IMG/VR virus record: IMGVR_UViG_3300010148_000087
Location: 1 to 27,940 of that record
Origin: a virus
DNA: 27,940 nt
Strand: one strand, 5' to 3'
Below the pieces are notes generated by a model. The model was given only the letters and a program-made list of their open reading frames with translations, searched no databases and was not told where the DNA came from. Positions 6,701 to 15,587 of this stretch are shown here, piece after piece (within the stretch, counting starts at the first letter, position 1; the number at the start of each line of letters is the position of its first letter). The position numbers were made by a program, and so were the translations under genes.

Positions 6701-9700
6701 TTATATGTTCATAAGTAACAGTGTCAACATTAGGACCAACAAAGTAATATTCTACAGGCGCAGCTGCTTTTAGCATACTAGCCATGTTAGATTTTAAGCT
6801 CATCATGGTCATAGCAAAATCAAGAGGATTACCATTTTTTCTTATATAGGTTAATAAACCTATTAAATTATTCCAAGCCTCGTCTGCAGATTTTTTTCTA
6901 ATATCTAGCTCATCTTTAAAAGCTTGTTTACTTTTAACTCTTTTGTTTTTACCACTACCTAAATAACCAGATTGAGCCGGTGTTGTTGTAAGGGCTTTTA
7001 CATTTTTTTCATTTAAAATAGTAACGTTTCCTTCTAAGTCAGTAATTTCAAGTAAATTACCATCTAGATCTGTTATGCTTAAAACACTTGTTCCGCTGCC
7101 TTTAGTAATTGTGTTTATACGAATACTCTTAGGTTCTAGTATTTTATTTAAACTGTCTATATAATCTTGATTTCCTGAAAATATCTGGTTTCTTTTTACT
7201 AAAAAGTATTTTTTACCAGCACTAGTCATGTGACCTCTAAAGTGCTTTAAATGATTTATTACATCGTCTACACTATTTATAGTTTCATCAGCGTATGACA
7301 AATAGTGATTTCTTTGTCTTCCTACGTATTTTTTAAGTGTAAATATTTGTCCAAAGTTTTTAAACTTTTGAGTAACACCGTCTACAACTATATCTAATTT
7401 ATTTAGATTAAAAACTCTAGACAAGTTAGTTGCTACTGAGTCTGTTGCAACTTCCTCAAGTATCATTTTACTTAAATCAACGTTTTGATCTTCGTATTTA
7501 ACAAATTTTGTTATAGCTTTTGTAATTGCTGCTCTGTAATCAGCCACGTCTTTAGACGTCCAAACACCTGGGTCCAATATTTTATTTAACATTAAACCAA
7601 CAGTGCTACTAGTAATAGAATCGCCTAATTCTCTTATACCTTTTACTATAGCGTCTTTGTTTTGTACTATATCTTGAGCTTGGTTTTCTGTTATTGAAAA
7701 CTGTAGTGTTGTATCAAACCCTCTTGCTTCTCCTTTTTTTCTATCTAAAGCGTTTATTAGTTTGTCTATAGAAGCTTCTATTGCTGCTGCATTTATGTCT
7801 GACTGGCTTAAGTTAGCAATGTCAGCTAGCTCGTTCATAAAGACAGGATCGCTTTTTAATTTTATAAGTTCATTTTTAACAAACTCATTAGATATGCTTA
7901 TAGCATATGTTTTCTGTCTAGCTAGCAAAGTGGTATAACCTCCAACTGTATGGTGTTTTATCCAGTCTATTTTGCTAGGCTTTGTCATTTGAAAAGTACC
8001 TTTACCTACAGCTGTTTTTTCTCTACCAGTTTTAGTTAAGTTAAAAAGCTTTCCATAAGACTTTTTTATAACATCAAGTGGTAAGGCGGCTATGCTTACA
8101 TCATAATTTTCTCTAAGATGTAATTCGTAGTTAGCGTCAATAACAACTTCGCCTTTCTTCTTACTTATATTACCTAAGTTTTTAGTTACTATTTTTCTAA
8201 CTTCTTTATTAACTATGCTTTCCATAGAGTTAATAGCTGCTTCTAAGTTAGTTCCAGTTTTAGCTACAACTAGTTTTAAGTTTTTTGATACTTCGTTAAA
8301 TATAGATTTTTTTAAAGCTGGTGTTAGAAAAGACTCTTTTTTAGATCTCAACTTGTCAAAGCTAGTTAGCTTTCTTGCTTTTCTACCTTGGTCTACACTA
8401 CTTTGTTTTGATGTTTTTTGAGCAACAGATGATTTAAGATTACCATCTTCAGTTGTCATACCTTCTAACACAGCGTCTTTAACGTAGTATTTAAAAGCTT
8501 CTTTTGATCTTTCTTTAAAAAACGTATTTATATAAGCTGCAACGTTTTTATATTTTTGCTTTTCTGTAACAAAGTCTTTTACTAAACCCACTACGTTTCT
8601 AGCTTTTGATGTTTGTTTTTGACTAGGTATTTTGTCATAAAGCATCATAGCTATTATATCTTCTTTGTTTTGATCTATTATATCCTTTTGATCTTTAGTG
8701 TAGTTAGAGCCATCTCTTAGTGATTTAAAAGTAGACTCAGCCATACCCCTATATTTGTCGGCTATCTCAAAACCAGCAATTTCTTTATTTTCGTTTGCAT
8801 CATATATTCTATTGACTTCAGCAGCGTCTTCAGTTCTAGACATTTGAACTTTATCTACTGTATCAACATCTTTTATTTTTACTCTGGCTTTGTTTTCAGC
8901 GGCTGTTATAGCGTCTGAAGCCTTTTTACTTATTTTACCTTTTTTAATGCTAGTGTTATACTCTTTCATAAAGTTGTATACGTCTCTACCATTGTCAAAA
9001 GATATATTATCAAAACCTTTACCTACAAAAAATCTTTTTATTACTTCACCTAGTTTTTCAAAAAATCCTTGATCATAATTTATTTCGTTTTTTTGTATTA
9101 AGTCTGAAAAATAGTTTAAATACTCAGTGTCATAATTATTAGGATCAACTCCTCCTTTTTTCATAGCATTGTAAACTGCTCTGTCGTTTGTTCTAGAAAC
9201 TCTAGATCTAAAAGACTTTACAAACTTACCTTGCTGTTGTTTATTACCAACTAAAGAGTTTAAAACAGGGTGTAAAAACTCATGACTAGCAACAGATACA
9301 GCGCCAACTTTTTTAGCTTGTGTTTTATTTATAAATATTTGACCTTTTCCAACAAATACACCATCAGATCCAGATGCTATTTCTTTTGCTTTGTCTATAG
9401 TTATACCTTGGTTGTCTGCTATTTTTTGAAAATACGTGTCCTCGTTTTCTTCAACATTTATGTCTAAACCTCTTTTTTTAGCTTCTGGCTGTACTGCTTT
9501 TAAGTTTTTATTAAACGATGCTTCAAATTTATCATCTATAGCTTTTGCTACAGCTTGTTTTCTTTGCTCTATAGTAACATCTAATTTATTGCCTTTGTAT
9601 TTTTCGTTTATAGCGTTTATTTCTTGCTGTATCTCAGATAACCTAGTGGCGTTTCCAGTTTGATTTTTACTTAAAAACTTTTGTTCTTTCATCAACTTTA

Positions 9701-11093
9701 TAACTGTTGATCTATCATCACTGTTGTTTATTCTACTATCTACCTTTTGGTCTAAATCTATATTTTGACGCCTGTTATTTATAAGTCTTTCTACAGATGG
9801 AGAGTTTTCTACTTTTATATCAGCAGACACATAGGCTTCGTCGTCCATTAACTTTATAGCGTCATGAAACTCTTTACCATTCATTTTTTGGCCGTTAATA
9901 GAGTATTTAGGCGCACCTGACATTGCTGCTTTACCGATTTGCACTCCTGTAAATGTTTTGTCTGCAAAACCTTCTATTAATATCTCTTCAAGATTAAACT
10001 CTTGTCCAGCTGCTTTTTGTCCAAAGTATTCAGATCCTATACCACCAGCTGTTTCAACTCCTGCGGCTGTAGCAACTCTAGCTGCTCCAGAAAGAGCACT
10101 AGAAGTTGTTTTCGCTACACCTTTAAAAGCGGCTCCACCAGCACCACCAGTAACTAAACCTGTTACGGTATCAAAAGCACCTATAGTAACACCTCTTGCT
10201 AAGGCTTTACTTTTGATATCATTAAGTTTTTCCTCATCATTAGTAAGTGTTCTAACCCAGTCAAACCTTTCTGCGTCAGACATACTTCCCCAATTTAAAC
10301 CTTGTTCTTCAGCAGACTCTTGCATTAGCTGTGCTGTTGTCATACCTGTTTCCATAGCCCCACTTACACCACCAAAGAAACCAGCTAAAGCCGCTGTTGG
10401 AACAGTAACTATTTCTTCAGGTAAGGCGACTTGTGGACCAGCTTGGCCTAATAAAGCCACTGTACCACCAGCAGCAGTTGCACCAGCTGTTCCGGACGCT
10501 AAAACTTCATTGCTATCATAAGCCGCGGAAAACATTTGTGCTAACGACTGTGTTGTGTATTGTGCTAAAGCAGTAGGATTATCCCAGTAAGCACCAACGA
10601 AACTAGTAAAACCACCATAACCTTCTTGTTTAAGAGCTTCCATTTTTTGACTAGCAGCTATCATTTCATCTGTTTGACCAGAGCTCTCCATGTCTCTACC
10701 TGCTTTGATAAAGTCCATAACCTCTTCATCTGTCATGTCTTTACCTTTTCTGTATAAATCCATAGATTCATCAACACTTGCGCCAGCTGTTATACCAGCC
10801 ATAGGAGCACGCACAAAAACATCACTAAGACCATCTGTAAGCCAATTTTTACCAAACGTGTCTTCTAACCAAGTGTTCTCTTCTTTACTGTTTTCAAAAT
10901 CATCTGGATCTACTAATTCCGAAGAACCAGCTGCCGATTGTGAGGCCGTATTTTTTTTCGACCCGGTACTCGCCTCCTTTATTACTGGGTCTGATGTCTT
11001 TCCCGATGTGTAACTTCTAACTACTCCAGCTATAGCCTCTTCTGGCTCACCGGCTTTTACCATTCGGTCAACAATTTTTTCTAATTCTTCCAT
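3750..11093 (-). CDS. Giant polyvalent internal virion/ejection protein (HExxH and HAD phosphatase-like domains)
   Basis: This 2447-residue protein, over a quarter of the window, is probably packed in the virion and injected with the DNA. Regions in order: an N-terminal charged segment; Gly/Ala-rich hydrophobic stretches at about 195-250 and 300-360, likely membrane-active; an HExxH metallopeptidase-like site at 604-608 (HEFLH); and long helical regions. A complete HAD phosphatase motif set follows: D1594-x-D1596-x-T1598, T1673 in ILTARP, K1710, and D1729-D1730. Near 2182-2210 is a segment (GPLGRLILAFQNTPMQYTRL) like those in large polyvalent-protein-associated domains, then a hydrophobic stretch at 2225-2250, an acidic run and a Lys/Arg-rich tail. 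It corresponds functionally to T7 gp16 or crAss-like cargo proteins. Upstream are two smaller ejection-type proteins. Motifs are directly visible; enzymatic activity is inferred. Confidence 0.87.
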   Translation of the reverse strand: MEELEKIVDRMVKAGEPEEAIAGVVRSYTSGKTSDPVIKEASTGSKKNTASQSAAGSSELVDPDDFENSKEENTWLEDTFGKNWLTDGLSDVFVRAPMAGITAGASVDESMDLYRKGKDMTDEEVMDFIKAGRDMESSGQTDEMIAASQKMEALKQEGYGGFTSFVGAYWDNPTALAQYTTQSLAQMFSAAYDSNEVLASGTAGATAAGGTVALLGQAGPQVALPEEIVTVPTAALAGFFGGVSGAMETGMTTAQLMQESAEEQGLNWGSMSDAERFDWVRTLTNDEEKLNDIKSKALARGVTIGAFDTVTGLVTGGAGGAAFKGVAKTTSSALSGAARVATAAGVETAGGIGSEYFGQKAAGQEFNLEEILIEGFADKTFTGVQIGKAAMSGAPKYSINGQKMNGKEFHDAIKLMDDEAYVSADIKVENSPSVERLINNRRQNIDLDQKVDSRINNSDDRSTVIKLMKEQKFLSKNQTGNATRLSEIQQEINAINEKYKGNKLDVTIEQRKQAVAKAIDDKFEASFNKNLKAVQPEAKKRGLDINVEENEDTYFQKIADNQGITIDKAKEIASGSDGVFVGKGQIFINKTQAKKVGAVSVASHEFLHPVLNSLVGNKQQQGKFVKSFRSRVSRTNDRAVYNAMKKGGVDPNNYDTEYLNYFSDLIQKNEINYDQGFFEKLGEVIKRFFVGKGFDNISFDNGRDVYNFMKEYNTSIKKGKISKKASDAITAAENKARVKIKDVDTVDKVQMSRTEDAAEVNRIYDANENKEIAGFEIADKYRGMAESTFKSLRDGSNYTKDQKDIIDQNKEDIIAMMLYDKIPSQKQTSKARNVVGLVKDFVTEKQKYKNVAAYINTFFKERSKEAFKYYVKDAVLEGMTTEDGNLKSSVAQKTSKQSSVDQGRKARKLTSFDKLRSKKESFLTPALKKSIFNEVSKNLKLVVAKTGTNLEAAINSMESIVNKEVRKIVTKNLGNISKKKGEVVIDANYELHLRENYDVSIAALPLDVIKKSYGKLFNLTKTGREKTAVGKGTFQMTKPSKIDWIKHHTVGGYTTLLARQKTYAISISNEFVKNELIKLKSDPVFMNELADIANLSQSDINAAAIEASIDKLINALDRKKGEARGFDTTLQFSITENQAQDIVQNKDAIVKGIRELGDSITSSTVGLMLNKILDPGVWTSKDVADYRAAITKAITKFVKYEDQNVDLSKMILEEVATDSVATNLSRVFNLNKLDIVVDGVTQKFKNFGQIFTLKKYVGRQRNHYLSYADETINSVDDVINHLKHFRGHMTSAGKKYFLVKRNQIFSGNQDYIDSLNKILEPKSIRINTITKGSGTSVLSITDLDGNLLEITDLEGNVTILNEKNVKALTTTPAQSGYLGSGKNKRVKSKQAFKDELDIRKKSADEAWNNLIGLLTYIRKNGNPLDFAMTMMSLKSNMASMLKAAAPVEYYFVGPNVDTVTYEHIIPTEYIVLKLTQHFYNAPIDLNALKDRYKVAIVPEIMDNNINIQRQKVMPAYWNESMHETLRYFDGLTLGMNNMFAIESLTDETKYGENHAKMSNLQFSRTNLEKQTILNKAIQVARNPFAPEKGISVFDFDDTIARSNSKVGYTLPDGTQGKINATEFALQSADLEAAGATFDFSEFNKVVEGKKGPLFDLAMRRQDKFTSKDIFILTARPQEAAIAIHAFLKGLGLTIPIENITGLADGRPSAKSDWIISKAAEGYNNFYFADDAYKNVKAVQDVLDVIDVKREVQQAKLQFARTMGEQFNDILEQTKGVKSEKRFSDAAARSRGKDIGKWKFFLPPSAEDFVGLIYSFLGKGKVGEAQMEFFNKALVKPFARAMDELNRTKQALANNFRALKKAYPEAAKKLSKITPYNNFTYSTAVRVYIWTKAGITIPGLSKTDVKRLTDIVENDKELKQFAEAIELMTSERGFPAPGENWLVGNLATDIKDITDKVGRKEFLSEWIANKEVIFSKENLNKIEALYGSNFREALEDMLYRMENGTNRNFGKNRLVNSFSNWVNNSVGAIMFFNMRSAILQTISFVNFINWSDNNPLNFAKAILNTKQFAKDFVTLFNSDMLKQRRSGIGRDVNESEIAEAMSGARNKPQAILNYLLRIGFTPTQIADSFAISVGGAAFYRNRINTYLKEGMTQQQALDQAFKDFQETTEVSQQSSRPDMISQQQAGPLGRLILAFQNTPMQYTRLIKKAFLDLINGRGDVKTNLSKIVYYGAIQNLIFASMQSALFAMLFDDDDDEDKYGKKKARIANTMTDSILRGSGIFGAGLSTIKNMILKFMEQEEKGWNADHAYTVIEAANLSPPIGSKLRKLYSGIQTYKFNKDVISYKGFSLDNPILQTGGNVISAITNIPLDRVVNKYNNLRGAANSRNESWQRLAMLLGWNSWDVDAEIDPELEGLKKKLKKRKKRKKKISASQKARRDAIRKKYYQNN

Positions 11094-11100
11094 AAAATTA

Positions 11101-12378
11101 CTATTTTTGTACTGTGTGTTTGTACTTTTCTATATAATAAGAAGGATCTTTTATCTCTTTATTCTCATAGATGTCGTTAGCATCTTTAGCTAATCTAGCT
11201 TTATCTAATAAACTTAAATCAGGCCACATTCTTTCTGGTATGTTTTTTAGCTTAAGTAATTTAGTAAGCTCATTTACATTTTTAGGATCAATAACCACTA
11301 GCTCATCTTTGCTATTAAATATTTCTAATTTACCTTTTTCTACTTCTGACTCCATTACATCAAATCCTTTTCCAAGAACATCGTTTATTTCTCCTGCGTC
11401 TCCGCTTTTCATAGCTGCAGCTAAAGATTGAATTTGCGCAGCGGCATCTCTTTCGCTTAAAGCAGAACCTTTGCTAGATCTTGACTGTTTTTGATTATAA
11501 GACTTGTTAGAGGTTTCTTTAAACATCTGCATGTAAGAGTCTATTACTTTATTTCTTAACTCATCTGTTCTTTCAGTGTTATACAGCAAGTCTTGATCTA
11601 GTATACCTAAACCACCTTCTGTTATAAAATCATCTGTAGCTAATGATAAAACCTCGTCTCTTGACTTAGTTATGTTTTGTAGCTTCATTCTAAGTAGTCT
11701 TTCTTTACTTGAGCTTATTCTTGTGCCGCTATTAAACAAACTGTCGTTCATTTTTAATATCTCACTAGCACCTTTATTATTTTTAACTGTATAATCAGGT
11801 ATGTCATCAAACTTTAAGTAACCTGTTTCGTCTGTAAACATTATATTTCCTTCATCAGTTATTTCTAATATCATCTCGTCTGTATAAACAGAAGATAAAA
11901 GAGATCTTTTCTTAGGGTTTACAGCATTACTTATTAAACCGTTTTCTGCGTCTTTTAAAAAATTATCTTTATAGTTTTTAAAATTAGTAAATTGAGCGTC
12001 TAAGTTTTTAAACTGTTGCTCAACTTCCATCATTTTTTGTTTATAAGTTACCGCTTTAGCATAATCACCACCGCTTTCAGCTATAGCCGCCTGTTGCGCG
12101 TAATTACCAAACTCTATATGTTTAGACTTAGCCCAACCAGAAAGCTCTCTTCTAGCCGCAGAAGGAATTTTACTAGTATCAACACCATCTGGCATTTTAC
12201 TTAAGTATTTTTCAATCTTAGCGTTAGCTCTAGCCTCTTCTGCTTTAGCTTCTCTTCTCATTTGAATAACTTGATCCATTTTAGATTGAAGCTCTTGGTC
12301 TTGTGCTGCCAACTGGTTAGAAGCTTCAAACGCTCTTCCTGTTGGCGAATCTCCGCCTGAATAATCTGGAATTCTCAT
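11101..12378 (-). CDS. Coiled-coil internal virion / ejection protein candidate
   Basis: The product is about 425 residues, mostly charged and helical. Residues 15-150 are Gln/Glu/Lys/Ala-rich with heptad-like spacing, and there is no signal peptide or enzyme motif. I chose the ATG at 12378 (MRIPDYSGGDSPTGRAFE). The frame also has an ATG at 12435, but that start would overlap the end of the upstream gene by 44 bases and add 19 residues (MLVSYQAEHK...) that read like out-of-frame sequence of it. The 12378 start leaves a normal 13-base gap. The gene sits between a membrane-active Gln/Ala-rich protein and the giant polyvalent protein. In T7-like and crAss-like phages this is where the set of ejected or cargo proteins is encoded. 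The role is inferred from position and composition. Confidence 0.8.
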   Translation of the reverse strand: MRIPDYSGGDSPTGRAFEASNQLAAQDQELQSKMDQVIQMRREAKAEEARANAKIEKYLSKMPDGVDTSKIPSAARRELSGWAKSKHIEFGNYAQQAAIAESGGDYAKAVTYKQKMMEVEQQFKNLDAQFTNFKNYKDNFLKDAENGLISNAVNPKKRSLLSSVYTDEMILEITDEGNIMFTDETGYLKFDDIPDYTVKNNKGASEILKMNDSLFNSGTRISSSKERLLRMKLQNITKSRDEVLSLATDDFITEGGLGILDQDLLYNTERTDELRNKVIDSYMQMFKETSNKSYNQKQSRSSKGSALSERDAAAQIQSLAAAMKSGDAGEINDVLGKGFDVMESEVEKGKLEIFNSKDELVVIDPKNVNELTKLLKLKNIPERMWPDLSLLDKARLAKDANDIYENKEIKDPSYYIEKYKHTVQK

Positions 12379-12391
12379 ATTTTGTATTAGT

Positions 12392-13072
12392 TTACGTTCT
12401 AGAATTTTGTGCTCCGCCTGGTAAGAAACTAGCACCCATACCAGCTAACTCACCTACGCCACCCATTATACTATTAGTAGCAGCTTGTCTAGCTTGGTTT
12501 GCTGCTGAAAGTCTTTGCCCTGCTCTACCTAACATACCTGAGACCTTGCTAGCCTCCATTTGTCTAGACATCATTTCACCTTCAACCATGTTTTGTTGCA
12601 ATTGAGCGGCTTGACCAGCTTGTAGTTGCTGGTTTCTAGCTTCTTGTTGACCTATACTAGCTGTTGCTGCTTGTAAATTTTGTGATTGTTGATTAGCCAT
12701 AGATTGAGCTAAGGCAGCTATACCAGATCCACCCGCAGCTCCCTGCAAGTTACCCATAGTGTTAGCTAAAGACTGTTGTTGCTGTTGAGCTAGCATATCA
12801 GCCTGTTGAGTATTAACTGTTAAATCATCGTAAGTATTTTCTTGGTTAGCGTATGGATTTGAAGTGTCCATACCCTCTAGTCTTTGTAGTTGTTTATCGT
12901 AGTTAGCTTGAGCTCTTCTTTGCTCTGCTTTTCTTTTTTTAGAGCCGATTATACCCCCTGCTATACTGCTAAGCGCTTTTACTCCACCTACAACTAACGC
13001 TGGCGCGATAGCAAAACTAACTCCTTCTGGAGCTTCAAAGAGTGATTTTATTATTTCTAGTATATTTTCCAT
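12392..13072 (-). CDS. Gln/Ala-rich internal virion protein (T7 gp14-like type)
   Basis: In this 226-residue protein, residues about 17-44 form a hydrophobic Gly/Ala segment (SFAIAPALVVGGVKALSSI followed by AGGIIGS) that could insert in a membrane, ended by a basic patch KKRKAEQRR. Residues 75-180 are dominated by Gln, Ala, Asn and Met in a long helix (QQADMLAQQQQQSLANTMG). A Gly-rich tail follows. This layout is seen in small ejection proteins of podovirus-like phages such as T7 gp14, which form a channel in the host envelope. It is the first of three consecutive genes of the ejection type. The family relation is by composition and order, not by motif. Confidence 0.78.
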   Translation of the reverse strand: MENILEIIKSLFEAPEGVSFAIAPALVVGGVKALSSIAGGIIGSKKRKAEQRRAQANYDKQLQRLEGMDTSNPYANQENTYDDLTVNTQQADMLAQQQQQSLANTMGNLQGAAGGSGIAALAQSMANQQSQNLQAATASIGQQEARNQQLQAGQAAQLQQNMVEGEMMSRQMEASKVSGMLGRAGQRLSAANQARQAATNSIMGGVGELAGMGASFLPGGAQNSRT

Positions 13073-13103
13073 ATTTTTATATTGTTAATATTATAATTAC
13101 ACG

Positions 13104-13448
13104 TTATTGACTACTTATAACTATCTCTCCACTAACATGAAAAATCTCTGCGGCTGTAGTAGAATCGTTTGTTAAGTTTATCTCAGCAAAGTAACCAGTT
13201 ATACTAGCCATATTTACTCTATTGTCTTTACTGAAGAGTATAAAATCGTTTGCTGTTGGCCTAGTTGTTGAAGCGCTAATGTTACATGTTATTGTAAACT
13301 CACCTATGGATGTTATGCTACCTATTTCAACTAAGGCTCCTCCTGTTAAAAACCCACCAGTTGTTCCTGTGCTTGTATAAAAAGCTATATCTCCAACTTG
13401 AACAGAATCTTGAACAGGGTTATCAAATGTTAATGTTATACTAGGCAT
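13104..13448 (-). CDS. Small beta-rich phage structural protein, unknown role
   Basis: This 114-residue protein is made almost entirely of alternating hydrophobic and polar beta-strand sequence, with Thr/Ser/Gly-rich turns (VGDIAFYTSTGTTGGFLTGG). A C-terminal part around FSKDNRVNMASITGYFAEI resembles a conserved small protein I associate with marine phage structural blocks. It has no signal peptide, Cys pairs or enzyme motif. It lies directly after the 711-residue Ig-like gene, two bases apart, so it may decorate or complete the same tail or fibre structure. No specific function can be assigned. Confidence 0.75.
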   Translation of the reverse strand: MPSITLTFDNPVQDSVQVGDIAFYTSTGTTGGFLTGGALVEIGSITSIGEFTITCNISASTTRPTANDFILFSKDNRVNMASITGYFAEINLTNDSTTAAEIFHVSGEIVISSQ

Positions 13449-13450
13449 AA

Positions 13451-15586
13451 TTATTGTAATAAGTTATCATATTCTATTAGTAAATCTAGTCTATAGCTCT
13501 TGCTGCTACTTAAGCCTCCAGTTACTGGTATTGTAGTTGATGTAGTAGCTACTACAGCAGAAACACCGTTGTTAACAGAGGAAGCACCACCGGCCTGATT
13601 CATATTCATAACAGTTGGCCCTGATACAACAACGTTATCTGTGATATTTCTTAATGTGTATTTTAATGCTATATCACCTAAGTTGTTAACATAACTAGGC
13701 ATTGTGTTAGAAGCTGCACTTACATCCCAGCTACTATAGCTAAATGTAAACGACGTAGCTCCATTTGTAAATCCACTTATAGTAGGCACACCATGATAGG
13801 TTGAATTACCTATAATATTAAGCGCAGTGCTACCATCTTCCGTGTCGTTCCAAGTCCAAAGGTAAGAAGGAGCAAATGATCCACCACCACCACCACCTTG
13901 TATTTGAACGTTAACTTGAGCTGTATTACTGTCTTCAAAAGTGTCATTTACTTTAAAAGTAAAAGAATCTGCACCGCTTGACAAACCACCAGCCGGCGTA
14001 TAAGTAGCTACTCCAGTAGAAGAATTTACAGTTGCCGTGCCTTTTGACCCTTGTGAAACTATACTATATGTTAGTGTGTCAGAATTAGGATCTGTTGCTG
14101 TTAAATTTATATTAGTAGCTGTGTTGTTCTGTATTGAAACAGCTGACGTTATAGCTGATGCTACGGGTGGTTGGTTTATAAAGTTATCTAAAGCAAAATT
14201 AGGAGCTACATTAGATGTGCCGCCTAGTATCATAAATAGATTACCAGAAACAGTTAAAGTAGTAGTACCACTTCCTGTTGCTGTTAAGTTTTCTATATTA
14301 AACCTAGAGCCATTGTTTGAAGCTTCTAATGTATTTGTAAAATCATTATTACCAGCAGTATCAAAAGCAACCTCATTGCTAAAAACAGGTTGTCTTCTTA
14401 TTACAACGTTACCTCCACCACTTCTTGTTATGCTTGCGCTAAACGCTTTTGGCTGCAATGGCTCACCGTTATCATCTAGGTAATAACGATTTACATCAAA
14501 ACTCAGACTATTATTAGTTAAAGTATTTGCTAAACCTGTTCCACTTGCTGATATAACTAGAGATACAGGAGTAGACTGAACTATAGATGCAGTAAAAGGG
14601 TTGTTGTTGCCTGTGCCACCTTGAACAGTATTAGTACTAGGTGATGATCCACCAGCAACGCTTACCGTGTATGTAGCGCCAGAGCTATTAGCTGGAAATT
14701 GTATATCTACAAAAAAAGTACCTGATGAATCAAAAACACCTGTTAAATTAGTTGATGCAGATGTAAATAATCCAGTTGTAAAATCATAAGTATCATTATC
14801 ACTTCCGTCTGTTACAGTTATAACGTAAGAGGCCCCAATAGTTCCGTTAATAATAAGTCTTCTAGTTTCTCCTTTTGCGTCTAAGCCTGTAGAATCAATT
14901 TCTACTTGAGATATTAAGTTGTTTGGAGTTGGAATATTTACTTGAGGACAATTAATTATAACAGTATGACCAGATACGTTCTCAGCTGGGTGAATCCAAA
15001 ATAGTTTTAACGTTACAGATGTTAATCTTCCATTTGTATAAACATGGTTTGAAGCTTCTATAATGTATTTATCTGCGTAATTACCAACGCTGTGAAGTGT
15101 AACTGTAGGTTCTGAAGATAAAAATTGAGTAGAAGTGTTAGTAACAGCTACTACTTTTGTAAATAATAAGCTAGTAGTTCCTTCTGCTCCGCTAGCGTTA
15201 TAGTTTGAGTCTACCTTAGTGCTACCACAAACATTGTTTGTTAAAGATCCTGCTATAGTAAACTCTAGTCTTTCAGCAAGCTTAGCTTCACCGTCTATAT
15301 CTATAGTAGCTGTAACGTTAGCGGTTGGAGTAAATCCAGAATCTTTTAAATCAACAGTTACTAAAACAGTATTATTATCAGCATAAGCAGTCCCTGAGTT
15401 TGATAAAGATATACTTTGTATTGGCCCTGAAACAAGAGAACCCGTATTATCAGAAAAATCAGCAGCGCTAACAACAAAACCAGTATTAGGTGTTATTACT
15501 AAAACTTGACTAGGAGTATTACCTAAAGCTTGTCCCGATGTTACAGTTACAGATGCTGATGTTATTGTACAGTTTGTTAATGCCAT
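13451..15586 (-). CDS. Tandem Ig/cadherin-like virion surface protein (fibre/adhesin candidate)
   Basis: This 711-residue protein is built of beta-sandwich-like sequence rich in Thr, Ser, Asn and Val, with almost no Cys. The clearest module is at 471-562. It begins NQPPVASAITS, has the calcium-binding-like segment TATDPNSDTLTYSI and ends DSFTFKVNDTFEDSNTA, a typical tandem cadherin-like/Big_9 repeat found in bacterial adhesins. Six glycines at 564-569 then link to a C-terminal beta-rich domain of about 140 residues that ends EYDNLLQ. The N-terminal 470 residues look like several diverged Ig-like units (VSLVISASGTGLANTLTNNS). Position right after the stabilisation protein, and the lack of a signal peptide, suggest a tail or head fibre contacting host glycans or protein. 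It could be a head decoration instead. Confidence 0.8.
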   Translation of the reverse strand: MALTNCTITSASVTVTSGQALGNTPSQVLVITPNTGFVVSAADFSDNTGSLVSGPIQSISLSNSGTAYADNNTVLVTVDLKDSGFTPTANVTATIDIDGEAKLAERLEFTIAGSLTNNVCGSTKVDSNYNASGAEGTTSLLFTKVVAVTNTSTQFLSSEPTVTLHSVGNYADKYIIEASNHVYTNGRLTSVTLKLFWIHPAENVSGHTVIINCPQVNIPTPNNLISQVEIDSTGLDAKGETRRLIINGTIGASYVITVTDGSDNDTYDFTTGLFTSASTNLTGVFDSSGTFFVDIQFPANSSGATYTVSVAGGSSPSTNTVQGGTGNNNPFTASIVQSTPVSLVISASGTGLANTLTNNSLSFDVNRYYLDDNGEPLQPKAFSASITRSGGGNVVIRRQPVFSNEVAFDTAGNNDFTNTLEASNNGSRFNIENLTATGSGTTTLTVSGNLFMILGGTSNVAPNFALDNFINQPPVASAITSAVSIQNNTATNINLTATDPNSDTLTYSIVSQGSKGTATVNSSTGVATYTPAGGLSSGADSFTFKVNDTFEDSNTAQVNVQIQGGGGGGSFAPSYLWTWNDTEDGSTALNIIGNSTYHGVPTISGFTNGATSFTFSYSSWDVSAASNTMPSYVNNLGDIALKYTLRNITDNVVVSGPTVMNMNQAGGASSVNNGVSAVVATTSTTIPVTGGLSSSKSYRLDLLIEYDNLLQ
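13881..13897. repeat. Short CCA trinucleotide run encoding a polyglycine linker
   Basis: A run of CCA units on the plus strand encodes six glycines (residues 564-569) between the cadherin-like module and the C-terminal domain of the 711-residue surface protein. Slippage here would change linker length without shifting the reading frame. Confidence 0.6.
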
Positions 15587-15587
15587 G

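Noticed and set aside
6690-6715. EHIIP segment (H1463) of the giant protein as an HNH nuclease site
   Set aside because: Only the DHIIP-like string is seen; the following Asn and His of an HNH beta-beta-alpha motif are not at the expected spacing, so it is more likely a conserved part of the polyvalent region.
9958-10521. Plus-strand open frame of 187 codons, Ala/Pro/Ser-rich
   Set aside because: It mirrors the Gly/Ala-rich, low-complexity N-terminal part of the 2447-residue gene; composition is that of a shadow and no other gene is on the plus strand.
12379-12435. N-terminal extension of the 425-residue coiled-coil protein from an ATG at 12435
   Set aside because: It would overlap the upstream gene by 44 bases. 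The ATG at 12378 gives a normal 13-base gap and a family-like N-terminus.
13073-13103. Gap between the 114-aa and 226-aa genes as a promoter or terminator
   Set aside because: It holds 31 A/T-rich bases with no hairpin of useful length and no TAnnTTTG-type promoter element.
14037-14483. Plus-strand open frame of 148 codons
   Set aside because: It is antisense to the Thr/Ser/Val-rich Ig-like protein, with no recognisable motif and no leader of its own.
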